DNA of 64,000 nucleotides from an uncultured Tolumonas sp. (lineage in GTDB: Bacteria; Pseudomonadota; Gammaproteobacteria; Enterobacterales; Aeromonadaceae), in contig NZ_OY829945.1 of assembly GCF_963556105.2 (NCBI RefSeq), forward strand, positions 849,001 to 913,000, written 5' to 3'. Positions 20,692 through 29,489 of this stretch are shown here, piece after piece. Each line of letters starts with the position of its first letter. Position 1 is the stretch's first letter. The notes beneath the pieces are model-generated. The model was not told the DNA's origin, did not search any database, and was given only the letters and a program-made list of their open reading frames with translations. Made by a program: the position numbers and the translations under genes.

Positions 20692-21230
20692 AGATTATGC
20701 CCATCGTAACCCAAAACTTTGGCTCGAATTCGAACCGCATGAGACGATACTTGGAAGTGTATAGCTACGTCCTCAACTTTTGATGATACATTTGCAATGA
20801 AGTTATTAAAAGCATCCTTAGGCATTAAGAGTGAGGCCGCAAAGTCATTCGCTTCGGCTTCCATCCAATTAGTTTCCCCATTTCTGAAGAAGGTTGTATC
20901 CTCAAAACAATCACTATTTGCAGCGTGACGGATACAATGCGCAATTTCGTGAGCAATGGTAAATCGTTGTCTATGGGGATGATGTAATGAGTTAACAGTC
21001 ATTATCCAATTACCAGTTTTTTTATCTTTTTTAAGTGCGCCTGATTCTTCGTCTTGCATTGGTTCATATCTAACAGTAATCCCAAGATGTCTTGCCAATT
21101 CAGATATGTTAACCGGGTCTATTTCTAAACCTTTATCCACTGCTAGTGCTATCAGATGCTCAGGAGTAGATAGATCTTCAAATTCTGTAGTTACTTGAGT
21201 TTTTCTACCAGATTTCCTTACAAAAGCCAT
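20688..21230 (-). CDS. ImmA/IrrE-family metallopeptidase
   Basis: A 180-residue protein with a zinc metallopeptidase motif FTIAHEIAHCIRH (HExxH, about residues 90-102) and a downstream MEAEANDFAASLLMP, the family's third-ligand region. ImmA cleaves phage-type repressors and IrrE-type proteins trigger stress responses. No HTH repressor is encoded immediately beside it; the XRE gene at 18355 is the nearest candidate target. Translationally coupled to the Beta-family gene and 3 nt from the upstream membrane-protein gene. Confidence 0.88.
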   Translation of the reverse strand: MAFVRKSGRKTQVTTEFEDLSTPEHLIALAVDKGLEIDPVNISELARHLGITVRYEPMQDEESGALKKDKKTGNWIMTVNSLHHPHRQRFTIAHEIAHCIRHAANSDCFEDTTFFRNGETNWMEAEANDFAASLLMPKDAFNNFIANVSSKVEDVAIHFQVSSHAVRIRAKVLGYDGHNL

Positions 21231-21233
21231 CTA

Positions 21234-21896
21234 TTATTCCTTTTTGAAAAGTCGGTTATCTTTTCCTTCTATTTCGGAGGTATCTAATTCAGCAATACGT
21301 TCCGAAATAACTTTTATTTGCTGCCGCAGAGTTTGATTTTCTCTTTTCAGTAGTTCCAGTTGCTCAACTGTCGAATTGACATCTTTAAGTGAGTTTTCAA
21401 ACAAAACCGCTGTAGAGTCAAAGTCTTCTTTCACTATACTAAGTCGCACTTCAGTTTCAGCGGCTATTTTTGTATAAAGCACATGATTAAAAGCATCTCC
21501 ACTCATGTATTTTTTTGTTGTTTCTTCTGCTTTTTCTTCTGATGTGCTCTTAATGTAAATGACTGATATTGCAGCAATTAAACCATTAATTGCTATAAGG
21601 AAGGCAATAATAGTTTGATAAAAGCTAGTTTGAAATGACCATACATCTTTAAGACTGATTAGCGTTCCACTTTTAACTAACTCGCTTACCATGTAAGAAG
21701 TGGGCAGATCGTTAATGTTATCAGCGTTAGCGAGTGTTACTGAGTTCGCATAACCAAGGTAAGATAGAAATGACGGTAATGGCAAAAATACAAATAATGC
21801 TAATAATACAATGCAAAAAACAAGACATGTAATAAAGCTCACAAACATTATCGTTTTGGAACTGCTAGAACTAGATGTGGTAGTTATGTCTGGCAT
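21234..21896 (-). CDS. Two-helix membrane protein with coiled-coil tail
   Basis: A 220-residue protein: a serine-rich N-terminus, membrane helix 1 (FVSFITCLVFCIVLLALFVF, about 18-37), a short loop, membrane helix 2 (TIIAFLIAINGLIAAISVIYI, about 94-114), and a C-terminal coiled coil (STVEQLELLKRENQTLRQQI) in the cytoplasm. No family recognised. First gene of the operon with ImmA/IrrE and Beta proteins, so it may be the membrane effector or sensor of that set (inference). Confidence 0.65.
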   Translation of the reverse strand: MPDITTTSSSSSSKTIMFVSFITCLVFCIVLLALFVFLPLPSFLSYLGYANSVTLANADNINDLPTSYMVSELVKSGTLISLKDVWSFQTSFYQTIIAFLIAINGLIAAISVIYIKSTSEEKAEETTKKYMSGDAFNHVLYTKIAAETEVRLSIVKEDFDSTAVLFENSLKDVNSTVEQLELLKRENQTLRQQIKVISERIAELDTSEIEGKDNRLFKKE

Positions 21897-22133
21897 GCTT
21901 CTATAAGAATAGGCTACAATTTAGCCTATTATACTATATGACTATTTATTAAGGGAATAATAATAGGAGGAGTAATCTATAAGCATAATTTCGAATTTTT
22001 AGATTACTGATGTATTAAAGCAGGAATGTAACTTAAACTTACTATGAGCAAATCTACCTCAGATCCCGAACCTAATGTGTCAGTTTGGAAATTTTTCTGA
22101 ACCATATGTATTGTATGTTAGAAATCTTCTTAT

Positions 22134-22436
22134 TTAGTTAGGTGTACGAAATTTATCGATCCCGAAATCCTCTCCGGGTAGTTCTTGATCTTCATCAAAC
22201 ATAACGGTATTTCGTCTATGCTCTTTTAACGCAGCCAAGGCTACTTTAAAGCAGTTCTCACATAAATCTAAATGGTAAGCAATGCCATCTTCTTTTGAGC
22301 CATATCCCCAAGATGCTTTCAGCTGGCCAACTTCTTCAAATATATGACCATTGGTCTCGATCATGAGGCTGCTTCCACACACATCACAAACACGATCGAC
22401 TACTGCATTAACAAGCTTCATTTGATGGTGCTTCAT
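22134..22436 (-). CDS. Small zinc-ribbon hypothetical protein
   Basis: A 100-residue protein with two CxxC pairs (RVCDVCGSS and DLCENCFK) about 45 residues apart that probably bind one zinc ion, and an acidic C-terminus. A good ribosome site (AGAGGT) precedes the ATG. I recall similar uncharacterised proteins in proteobacterial accessory regions but cannot assign a role. It stands alone between the ImmA cluster and the PTS gene. Confidence 0.65.
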   Translation of the reverse strand: MKHHQMKLVNAVVDRVCDVCGSSLMIETNGHIFEEVGQLKASWGYGSKEDGIAYHLDLCENCFKVALAALKEHRRNTVMFDEDQELPGEDFGIDKFRTPN

Positions 22437-22633
22437 GTGATACCTCTATGGATGAAATGTTTGAACAGCCACTATGCCAGTATACACTTTGTGTTCATTA
22501 CTAAAATTTGTTTAATTAGGTGAGGTTGAATGAAAGTTTTTAGATGGTTTTAATTTTGAATGGGACTGTTCTCTACTTTTTATCTAGGGATAGTTTAAAA
22601 AATAGAGCCATAATAATATGGTTTTTAATTTAT

Positions 22634-22672
22634 TGTAAATTGGTTTTATTTTTAGAATAAAACCAATTTACA
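22634..22672 (-). terminator. Hairpin terminator after the PTS permease
   Basis: TGTAAATTGGTTTTATT and its exact reverse complement are separated by TTTAG (17-bp perfect stem), 11 nt past the IICB stop. Confidence 0.75.
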
Positions 22673-22682
22673 TAGCTAGATC

Positions 22683-24071
22683 CTATTCATTAATGTTTTT
22701 AATCTTCTGAAGTATATGTTCAGAGTGTGTACCATAAATCGCTTGAATCCCATTCCCTGCAATTACAACAGCAGTTGCACCACTTTCTTTCAATAGATCT
22801 TGATTGACTTTTTTAGGGTCGATTACTGAAAATCTAAGTCTGGTGATACATGCTCCGTAATTTGAGATGTTTTCTTTTCCGCCAAACCCTAAAACAATAT
22901 TTTTAATGTTTTCATCACTCAACAGATCTAATTGATTTCGTTTCGATTCAGTTCTACCTGGAGTTTTTATGTCGAAAGTTACGATGACTAATCTGAATAC
23001 GATGAAATAAACAACAAAGTATATGGAACCAATAATTGGGATAAGTTTTGCGTTTGTTGATAGAGGATAAAGAGCAATATAATCAAACAGTCCTTGGGAG
23101 AAGGATGTTGAATATTTTACTCCTAATATTTCCATAACGGCATATCCACTACCTGCAAGGATGGCGTGAATAATATACAACAATGGAGAAGTAAGCATGA
23201 ATGTAAATTCAATTGGCTCAGTTATCCCAGATACAAAAGCTGTAATGGCGGCAATTAACATGCCTATTCCAATTTTGTTTCTAGAATCTTTATTCGCGGA
23301 TCTCCAAATTGCAACAGCAGCGCCTGGAAGACCAAACATCTTAAACATATAGCCACCGGCCATATGACCAGCAGTTGGATCTCCTGCTAAAAATCTTGGC
23401 AATTCACCATGTAACACATGACCAGAAGCCGTAGTGAAATCTCCAAAGCCAAGCATAAATGGCGTATTCCATATATGGTGAAGACCTAATGGAATTAGTA
23501 ATCTTTCGACTAATCCGTATATGGCAAAAGTTATTGCAGGATATTTATAAACAACAGAAGAATTAAAGTTATTTAAAAAGGATAAAATAGTTGGCCATAC
23601 ATGTGCAAAACTTAGGCTTAGCGGTAATAAAAACAAGCCACAAATTATAGGGACTGAACGCTTACCAGAAAAAAATCCTAGAAATGATGGAAGTTCAACA
23701 TCCTTAAATATATTGTAAATTATTGATGTATATACACCGACAACAATACCAGCCAAAATTGCAGGTTGTGCTGCATTCACTGCAATTGAAGTGGTTACTA
23801 AAAAGTTGAAAACAAAAAAACAAAATATATTACATACTACCGCAGTGGTGTCATTTTTCGTAAATTCAAGGACGATACCAACAGAAACTAAAAGTGGGAT
23901 TAGCGATAGAATAATTCTAGCTGATTCTACATATAATGTTGAATTATATTCTGGAATATAGGTTGTAATTAAATAATTCGCAAAGATTATTAACGCAGTA
24001 ACTGGTAGCACACATAATGGGACTACTTGAGCTCTACCTAACCTTTGTAGTATAGGAAATAATTGTTTCAT
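22683..24071 (-). CDS. PTS sugar permease, fused IICB domains (glucose/N-acetylglucosamine superfamily)
   Basis: 462 residues from the ATG at 24071, preferred over the GTG at 24077 because AGAGAG lies at proper spacing. The IIC membrane domain has about ten helices and the signatures PLGLHHIWNTPF and SGITEPIEFTFM; the C-terminal IIB domain carries the phosphorylated cysteine in YGACITRLRFSV (about 407). There is no IIA domain, so phosphate should come from the host Crr. Substrate unknown; it resembles PtsG/NagE/MalX in architecture. Divergent from the glycoside catabolic operon across a 470-bp spacer. Confidence 0.9.
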   Translation of the reverse strand: MKQLFPILQRLGRAQVVPLCVLPVTALIIFANYLITTYIPEYNSTLYVESARIILSLIPLLVSVGIVLEFTKNDTTAVVCNIFCFFVFNFLVTTSIAVNAAQPAILAGIVVGVYTSIIYNIFKDVELPSFLGFFSGKRSVPIICGLFLLPLSLSFAHVWPTILSFLNNFNSSVVYKYPAITFAIYGLVERLLIPLGLHHIWNTPFMLGFGDFTTASGHVLHGELPRFLAGDPTAGHMAGGYMFKMFGLPGAAVAIWRSANKDSRNKIGIGMLIAAITAFVSGITEPIEFTFMLTSPLLYIIHAILAGSGYAVMEILGVKYSTSFSQGLFDYIALYPLSTNAKLIPIIGSIYFVVYFIVFRLVIVTFDIKTPGRTESKRNQLDLLSDENIKNIVLGFGGKENISNYGACITRLRFSVIDPKKVNQDLLKESGATAVVIAGNGIQAIYGTHSEHILQKIKNINE

Positions 24072-24077
24072 TTTCAC

Positions 24078-24549
24078 TCTCTATCAATGTAAGTTTCAGC
24101 AATCAATATATTCGTTTGGGAATGGTTGGAATCATAATCAAACTGCCCTAATGATTTAGGAAATTATTCATTTGTAAAATGGTTTATATCAATGGCTTAT
24201 ATCTGAATTGTCGATACCTTCGTTTGTTTTTATGTCTGCCACATGTAATTCATGTAAATCAATTTTTAAAAAAATCATTAAATTTCAATGTGTTAAATAA
24301 GAAATGGATTCAGATGTATTAATTTATCATGGCATTAATACTGTTCATTTTTGATAGGATTAGTAAGGGTTACACAAAAAACAAACAACATTTTATTCAA
24401 TATATGAACAATTGATCACAAATTCATTCTTTATTTGTTGAATGTTTATTTTTGTTTTGTAATATGAATACCAGAGACAATCATTTAGTTTTTAATAAAA
24501 TTACTATTGATGTCCTTAGTTAATTATTTTATGTGTTAATGGAGGAGTT
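24078..24549. other. Divergent promoter region between PTS permease and glycoside operon
   Basis: AT-rich, no gene. A weak CRP-like site TGAACAATTGATCACA lies at 24405-24420 (one good half-site). Inverted fragments AACATT...TTCAA and TTGAATGTT around it may be operators for the ROK or LysR regulators of this region (inference). Confidence 0.45.
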
Positions 24550-25002
24550 ATGTTTGATAATTATCTCATTCGTCCGGGAAGTTTGAAAAACGAAACGGTG
24601 AATGGCGAAGTGGTTGGTTTTTCACTTGCGGTTAGACATGCAAATTATCGTGGATGCTTTCTTTCTCTACATAATGGTTATTACTTATCAATTGATGGTA
24701 TCGAATACCCTAATGCGCTTCAAACCTTTGAAATCAACGGAAAAGAACCACGTTGCTATGAAGAACTAGCACACGCAGTCTATGAACACTGGGATTATGG
24801 CGACGACGGTATTCTGCATGTATCGTTGCCTGGCGGTTTACAACCAGGAAAGCATGCCGTGTTATTTCAACAATCAGTTCTTGCTGCTTATGGCTATTTG
24901 CCTACGGATGAAGAATGGGTGAAAAATCCCCCAGTTCCGGGCAAAGGTGCAGGATCTGATAAAACGCCACACGTGGTGAAATACGAACTGATTGTTGAAT
25001 AA
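24550..25002 (+). CDS. C-glycoside deglycosidase beta-subunit-like protein (DUF6379)
   Basis: A 150-residue protein with the family start MFDNYLIRPGSLKNE, the central GCFLSLHNGYYLSIDGIEY and a GLQPGKHAV region. It matches what I recall of DUF6379, the small subunit of C-glycoside deglycosidases, a beta-sandwich that packs on the TIM-barrel subunit. GGAGGAG gives a strong ribosome site. The next gene, 11 nt on, is the matching alpha subunit, which supports the call. Together they cleave the sugar-aglycone C-C bond of 3-keto C-glycosides. Confidence 0.75.
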   Translation: MFDNYLIRPGSLKNETVNGEVVGFSLAVRHANYRGCFLSLHNGYYLSIDGIEYPNALQTFEINGKEPRCYEELAHAVYEHWDYGDDGILHVSLPGGLQPGKHAVLFQQSVLAAYGYLPTDEEWVKNPPVPGKGAGSDKTPHVVKYELIVE

Positions 25003-25013
25003 GGGGAATTAGA

Positions 25014-26123
25014 ATGAAACGCGGTGTATCACTTTATAGCTATCAGCAATCTCAATTCTTTAAAGAATCAAATTTAGCGTCACAACTTAACGAAGTTGCA
25101 AATAATTTATATGGTGCTGACGGTATTGAACTGATTGATGAGATGTCGATCAAATACCCCGTGCCTGACAAAGCATTTATGCAGCGCTGGTATCAATTAA
25201 TTGATATGCATGGCGTTAAACCAGTTGCCATGGATGTGAGTATGGATGTGTTGCAATTTCGTACTCATGTCATGGATCACGAAGAATGTGCTGAACGCCT
25301 GAGAAGCGACATTAAACTGGCTAAAATGCTAGGATTCAGCATTGTCCGAGTATTATCTACAGTTCCACTGGACGTTATGGTGAGAGCGTTGCCGCTGGCA
25401 GAAGCTCTGGATATCCGTATCGGTAAAGAAGTTCACCAGCCTATGGCGCTAGAAGGTAAGCAGGTCAGCGAAATTGTTGAGTACTGTGAGAAAAACTCAA
25501 CTCGTCATTTAGGTATTGTGCCTGACTTTGGTATCTTCGGCACGCGGCCTTCAGAAGCAATGTTGTCATGGTTTGAACGACGAGGTGCAAATCCTTTAGC
25601 TTCTGAGGCTGCGGTGAAACTTGCAAGTTTAGTGAAAACAGATCCATCAACTTTCAATGTCGCTAATCAGACCGCAGGTAATGTTCGTGCCGCATTCGGA
25701 CGTTTTATTGCTACGGGTGAATGTGAACAAGGTTTAAAAACCTGTTTTAATGCAGTGAAGGCACTGGCGGAATCGACCATCGAAAAACCGCAGGCACTAG
25801 ATTACACTGTTGTGGCGGAAGGACTAATGTTATCCAACACGTCAGCTGAGACTATGCGCGAGCTATGCCCGCACATTACTCATATCCACGCCAAGTTTAA
25901 CAATATGTCTGAAATTCCTGGTAAGCCTGGACAATATCAAGATATTGCCATCGATTACGTTTCAGCTATTGATGCATTACGTCGTGGCGGATATCAGGGC
26001 TATCTCAATTCCGAATATGAAGGACAGCGGTATTTCCAAGATCGCGGCCGTGAATTCATGATGAATGAGTTTGAACAGGTACGTCGTCATCAGGAAATGC
26101 TGAGAAGGTTGATTACAGCATGA
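25014..26123 (+). CDS. C-glycoside deglycosidase alpha-subunit-like TIM-barrel protein
   Basis: A 369-residue xylose-isomerase-like TIM barrel. Likely metal ligands are in GIELIDEMS (Glu, about residue 39), GKEVHQPMA, LGIVPDFGIF, THIHAKFNN and LNSEYEGQ (Glu, near 345). With the adjacent DUF6379 subunit it forms a C-glycoside deglycosidase-like enzyme, which needs a prior C3 oxidation of the sugar; the GMC oxidoreductase at 31240-32907 can supply it. Its stop overlaps the lactonase start (4 nt). An alternative is a generic sugar epimerase. Confidence 0.75.
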   Translation: MKRGVSLYSYQQSQFFKESNLASQLNEVANNLYGADGIELIDEMSIKYPVPDKAFMQRWYQLIDMHGVKPVAMDVSMDVLQFRTHVMDHEECAERLRSDIKLAKMLGFSIVRVLSTVPLDVMVRALPLAEALDIRIGKEVHQPMALEGKQVSEIVEYCEKNSTRHLGIVPDFGIFGTRPSEAMLSWFERRGANPLASEAAVKLASLVKTDPSTFNVANQTAGNVRAAFGRFIATGECEQGLKTCFNAVKALAESTIEKPQALDYTVVAEGLMLSNTSAETMRELCPHITHIHAKFNNMSEIPGKPGQYQDIAIDYVSAIDALRRGGYQGYLNSEYEGQRYFQDRGREFMMNEFEQVRRHQEMLRRLITA

Positions 26124-27322
26124 ATACTAATTTAGACGAACTTAACGGCGAACAAATTGTAGCCTTCGTCGGCACCTACGGTGATAAAGAAAATCACCCC
26201 GGTGGAATTTATACTTTGCATGTTGAAAATAAAGGAAAAAATATTTCTGTAGCGCATAACATTGAGTCTCCAATGCTAGCAGGATATTTATCTTTTGATA
26301 AAACAACCAATACGCTTTACTCAGTTGATGAGCGGAAAAATGATGGGCGTGGCCCAGTGGAACCAGCTGCAAGTGTAATGGCATTCTCTGTTACCCCAAA
26401 GACAGGGAAATTAGCCTTTATCAACAGCCACATTGCACCGGGACCACGTCCAACTTATTTGTCACTTGATAGTGAAAATAGACGATTAGTTACAGCCAAT
26501 CATGGCGACTTTGATCACGTAGAGAAAGTTGTCTTTAAAAATGGTCAATGGGTTTCCGAATACGTCTATGATGATTCGACTGTAATTTTATATTCATTGA
26601 ATCAAGATGGTTCTATCGCCGGTATTTCTGATCTGGTTGTTTTAACAGGTCATGGCAAAGATCCAAACAATTCAAAGCAAGCTGGCGGACATGCTCAGTC
26701 AAATGCACATGCTCATAGTTCTGTTTTATCGCCAGATAAAAAGTACCTTCTTGTCTGTGACAAAGGTACTGACAAAATCTTGGTATTCCGTATTACAGAT
26801 AAATTGAATCTAGTGCATGAATATCAATTTAGTGAAGAAATCGCGCCGAGACATTTAGAGTTTTCAACTGATGGTAATAAAGTTTTCCTTACACTAGAAT
26901 TATCTTCTCAAGTGGCATCAATGAAGTTTGACCAAAAATCTGGTGCTTTAGAGTTGATTGATATTATTTCTTCTGTGAAAAAAGACTTTAAATCCCTGAA
27001 TGAACCAGCTGAAATTCGATTACACCCGAATAACAAGTTTTTATATGTTAATAATCGGGGTGAGGATTCATTAGCTTGGTTCAGTATCGATGCTGATTGT
27101 AAGTTGAAGCTGATCGATAATGTCTCACTGGCTAAATCTATACATCCTGGTCTTGCAGCAAGAAGTTTTGCTTTTTCACCAAGTGGTGATTACTTATTGT
27201 TAGCTGATCGCCCTGCAAATTTAGTTAAATGTTACTCGGTAGATCCTGAAACTGGAGCATTGAGCTTTATTTCATCTGTTGATGTACCTCAACCTGCATT
27301 TGTCGAATTTGCATCGTTATAA
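26120..27322 (+). CDS. Lactonase-family beta-propeller protein
   Basis: A 400-residue seven-bladed propeller of the 6-phosphogluconolactonase (YbhE/Pgl) family: VAFVGTYGDKENHPGGIYT at the start, then repeated blades with LSFDKTTNTLY, PTYLSLDSENRRL, HAHSSVLSPDKKYLL, EIRLHPNNKFLYVNNRGEDS and FAFSPSGDYLLLAD. No signal peptide, so cytoplasmic. It probably opens a sugar lactone produced in the glycoside pathway. Translationally coupled to the deglycosidase alpha subunit and followed by a terminator. Confidence 0.85.
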   Translation: MNTNLDELNGEQIVAFVGTYGDKENHPGGIYTLHVENKGKNISVAHNIESPMLAGYLSFDKTTNTLYSVDERKNDGRGPVEPAASVMAFSVTPKTGKLAFINSHIAPGPRPTYLSLDSENRRLVTANHGDFDHVEKVVFKNGQWVSEYVYDDSTVILYSLNQDGSIAGISDLVVLTGHGKDPNNSKQAGGHAQSNAHAHSSVLSPDKKYLLVCDKGTDKILVFRITDKLNLVHEYQFSEEIAPRHLEFSTDGNKVFLTLELSSQVASMKFDQKSGALELIDIISSVKKDFKSLNEPAEIRLHPNNKFLYVNNRGEDSLAWFSIDADCKLKLIDNVSLAKSIHPGLAARSFAFSPSGDYLLLADRPANLVKCYSVDPETGALSFISSVDVPQPAFVEFASL

Positions 27323-27326
27323 TTTT

Positions 27327-27353
27327 ACGGCAGCATTACGCTGCCGTTCTTTT
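27327..27353 (+). terminator. Terminator of the deglycosidase-lactonase operon
   Basis: ACGGCAG and CTGCCGT pair around CATTACG, followed by a T-rich run. Confidence 0.85.
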
Positions 27354-27364
27354 AAGTTAACTAA

Positions 27365-28363
27365 ATGAAAATATCAATTATTGGTGCCGCTGGCGGTATA
27401 GGTCAAGCGACTGCTCTATTGATGAGCCTTAATTTTAATAATGTAGAACTGAGTCTATTTGATATTGATGATTCTGTTCACGGTGTTGGATTGGATCTAA
27501 GTCACATACCATCTTCTGTTCGCGTTAACACATATTCTGGTTATAAAAATATAAATGATGCAATAAGTGAAAGCGATATTATCGTTATTACTGCTGGGAT
27601 AACTCGAAAACCAGGAATGGATCGTAGAGAATTGATATCAGCAAACGCAAAAATACTTTATCCGATCATAGAAGCAATAGCATTAAATTGTCCAAAGGCA
27701 TTTATCTGTCTTGTTACGAATCCAATTAATAGTCTTGTTCCACTTGCTGCTCGTATTTTGTCTAAATTTTCAATATTCGATGCCAAGAAATTATTTGGAG
27801 TGACAACACTCGATGTACTTAGAGCAAAGAGCATTCTTGAAGATAAACTCAATATTAATGTGAATTATGAAGATTTTTATATAATGGGTGGGCATAGTAA
27901 ATCGACAATATTGCCAGTCGTAAATGATAAAATTTTAAAAAAAATGGATTCATCTTCATATGCTTATGATGATTTTGTGTCAGATGTTCAAAACTGCGGT
28001 GACGCAGTCGTTAAGGAAAAAAGAGGACGGGGATCAGCAACACTGGCTATGGCAACAGCGGCTTTAAAATTTGTTAAATCTCTTTGTTTAGCTATTGAAG
28101 GACAAGAAGACATTATTGAGTGTGCTTATGTGGCAACTACGAACAAAACGATATCACCTTTTTTAGCAGCTCCGCTTCATCTCACAAAAACTGGCTGGGA
28201 TTCAATTTTAATTGAGAAAAAAATAGAGCCTAAAGTTGAAAGTAAATTGTTAGATATACTGGCAATACTTTCTGATGATATCAGTCTTGGCGAAAAAGTG
28301 TATGATTTGATGTCATTATCAACTGATATCTCAAATCACAAGTCATTAGCAGTCAAATGTTAG
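27365..28363 (+). CDS. Malate dehydrogenase-like NAD-dependent oxidoreductase
   Basis: A 332-residue member of the LDH/MDH superfamily. It has the glycine-rich IGAAGGIGQATALL, ITAGITRKPGMDR, LVTNPINS, GVTTLDVLRAKSIL and the catalytic histidine in MGGHSKSTILPV, so the active-site arginines and histidine of MDH are in place. It is AT-rich and divergent from a housekeeping Mdh, and lies in the sugar region 42 nt after the preceding operon, ending convergently with the LysR gene. It may oxidise a related 2-hydroxy acid from the pathway; malate remains possible. Confidence 0.78.
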   Translation: MKISIIGAAGGIGQATALLMSLNFNNVELSLFDIDDSVHGVGLDLSHIPSSVRVNTYSGYKNINDAISESDIIVITAGITRKPGMDRRELISANAKILYPIIEAIALNCPKAFICLVTNPINSLVPLAARILSKFSIFDAKKLFGVTTLDVLRAKSILEDKLNINVNYEDFYIMGGHSKSTILPVVNDKILKKMDSSSYAYDDFVSDVQNCGDAVVKEKRGRGSATLAMATAALKFVKSLCLAIEGQEDIIECAYVATTNKTISPFLAAPLHLTKTGWDSILIEKKIEPKVESKLLDILAILSDDISLGEKVYDLMSLSTDISNHKSLAVKC

Positions 28364-29289
28364 GTGAACTTAGTTAACTCTGGAAGGCTTTTACTTGTTT
28401 CCATAAGCATGGCTCTAAGCCATTTTATGCCTAAATCATTTGTTCTGTTTTTATGCCATTGTTGAAGCATTTCAATTTTTTTAGTATCAACAGGACATTT
28501 TAATATTTTAATTGGAAAATATTGACTGTAATAATTTGCAAATCTTTCATGAACAGTCGCAATCAAATTTGTATCAATTATTTGATGTATTAACATACTA
28601 AAAGATGATGCTACGACGTCAACTCTTCTATGATAGCCTGCATTTCGAATGAATGATTCATCAAGTGCCCATCCTATAATTTTACTAAATCTAGCAACAA
28701 TGTGCCCATTAGATAAATAGGTATCTAGATCCAATTCGTTATGCGCTAAAAAACTATCTTTCCATACAGCACAGATGAATTGATCATCAAATACTAATTC
28801 TGAAGGATGACGAGATGATACTAATTCGCGTGGAGTTATTATTAAGTCTAGATACCCTTTTTCTAGGTATTCGCTAATCGGTTCGTCGATCATCGACGTT
28901 ATCTCAAATTTTATATGTGGTGCAACTTTTTGTATTTTAGCAATTGCTGAATGCAAAATAACGGCAGCTGATGAGTCTGATATATTGATCCTAAATGTAC
29001 GAGATGAACTTTCTGGGTCAAAGCTTTGGTTTCTATCAACTATTGCTTCACATTTACTAATAATTTCATGAATTTCGTTAGTTAATTGTTCAGCAAACGG
29101 AGTCAATTCCATCCGCTGGCCTACTTGGATTAAAAGATTATCGTTGAAATAATCTCGTAGTCTAGCGAGGGCACCGGACGTTGCTGATTGACTAAGATTT
29201 ACTCGTTCACCTGTCCGTGTAACATTCTTCTCTGTTAATAATACGTCTAGGATGATTAATAAATTTAAGTCTAAACCTTTAAGATGCAT
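28360..29289 (-). CDS. LysR-family transcriptional regulator
   Basis: A 309-residue LTTR. The N-terminal winged helix is LDLNLLIILDVLLTEKNVTRTGERVNLSQSATSGALARLRDYF (NodD/LeuO-like subgroup), followed by two effector-binding subdomains (FRINISDSSAAVILHS, FEITSMIDEPISEYLEKGYLDLII). GGGGTAAC gives the ribosome site. It overlaps the MDH-like gene end by 4 nt (convergent) and is divergent from the ROK gene. It probably controls the glycoside genes in response to a pathway compound. Confidence 0.9.
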   Translation of the reverse strand: MHLKGLDLNLLIILDVLLTEKNVTRTGERVNLSQSATSGALARLRDYFNDNLLIQVGQRMELTPFAEQLTNEIHEIISKCEAIVDRNQSFDPESSSRTFRINISDSSAAVILHSAIAKIQKVAPHIKFEITSMIDEPISEYLEKGYLDLIITPRELVSSRHPSELVFDDQFICAVWKDSFLAHNELDLDTYLSNGHIVARFSKIIGWALDESFIRNAGYHRRVDVVASSFSMLIHQIIDTNLIATVHERFANYYSQYFPIKILKCPVDTKKIEMLQQWHKNRTNDLGIKWLRAMLMETSKSLPELTKFT

Positions 29290-29489
29290 TTGTTACCCCA
29301 GTTACGGCTTAAAAATTGCTGTGTTATAACAGTAATCAATCGATACAAAAATTCAAATCATTTAAATATTTATTATTTTATGCGATTAAGATCACTTTTA
29401 TGTGGTTTTTATGCGCATTTTGCTACTTGAGTGCTGTAAGTTCTACTCTATGATAAAGCAAATCATTCAATTGTTCATTAGGGGGTCTT

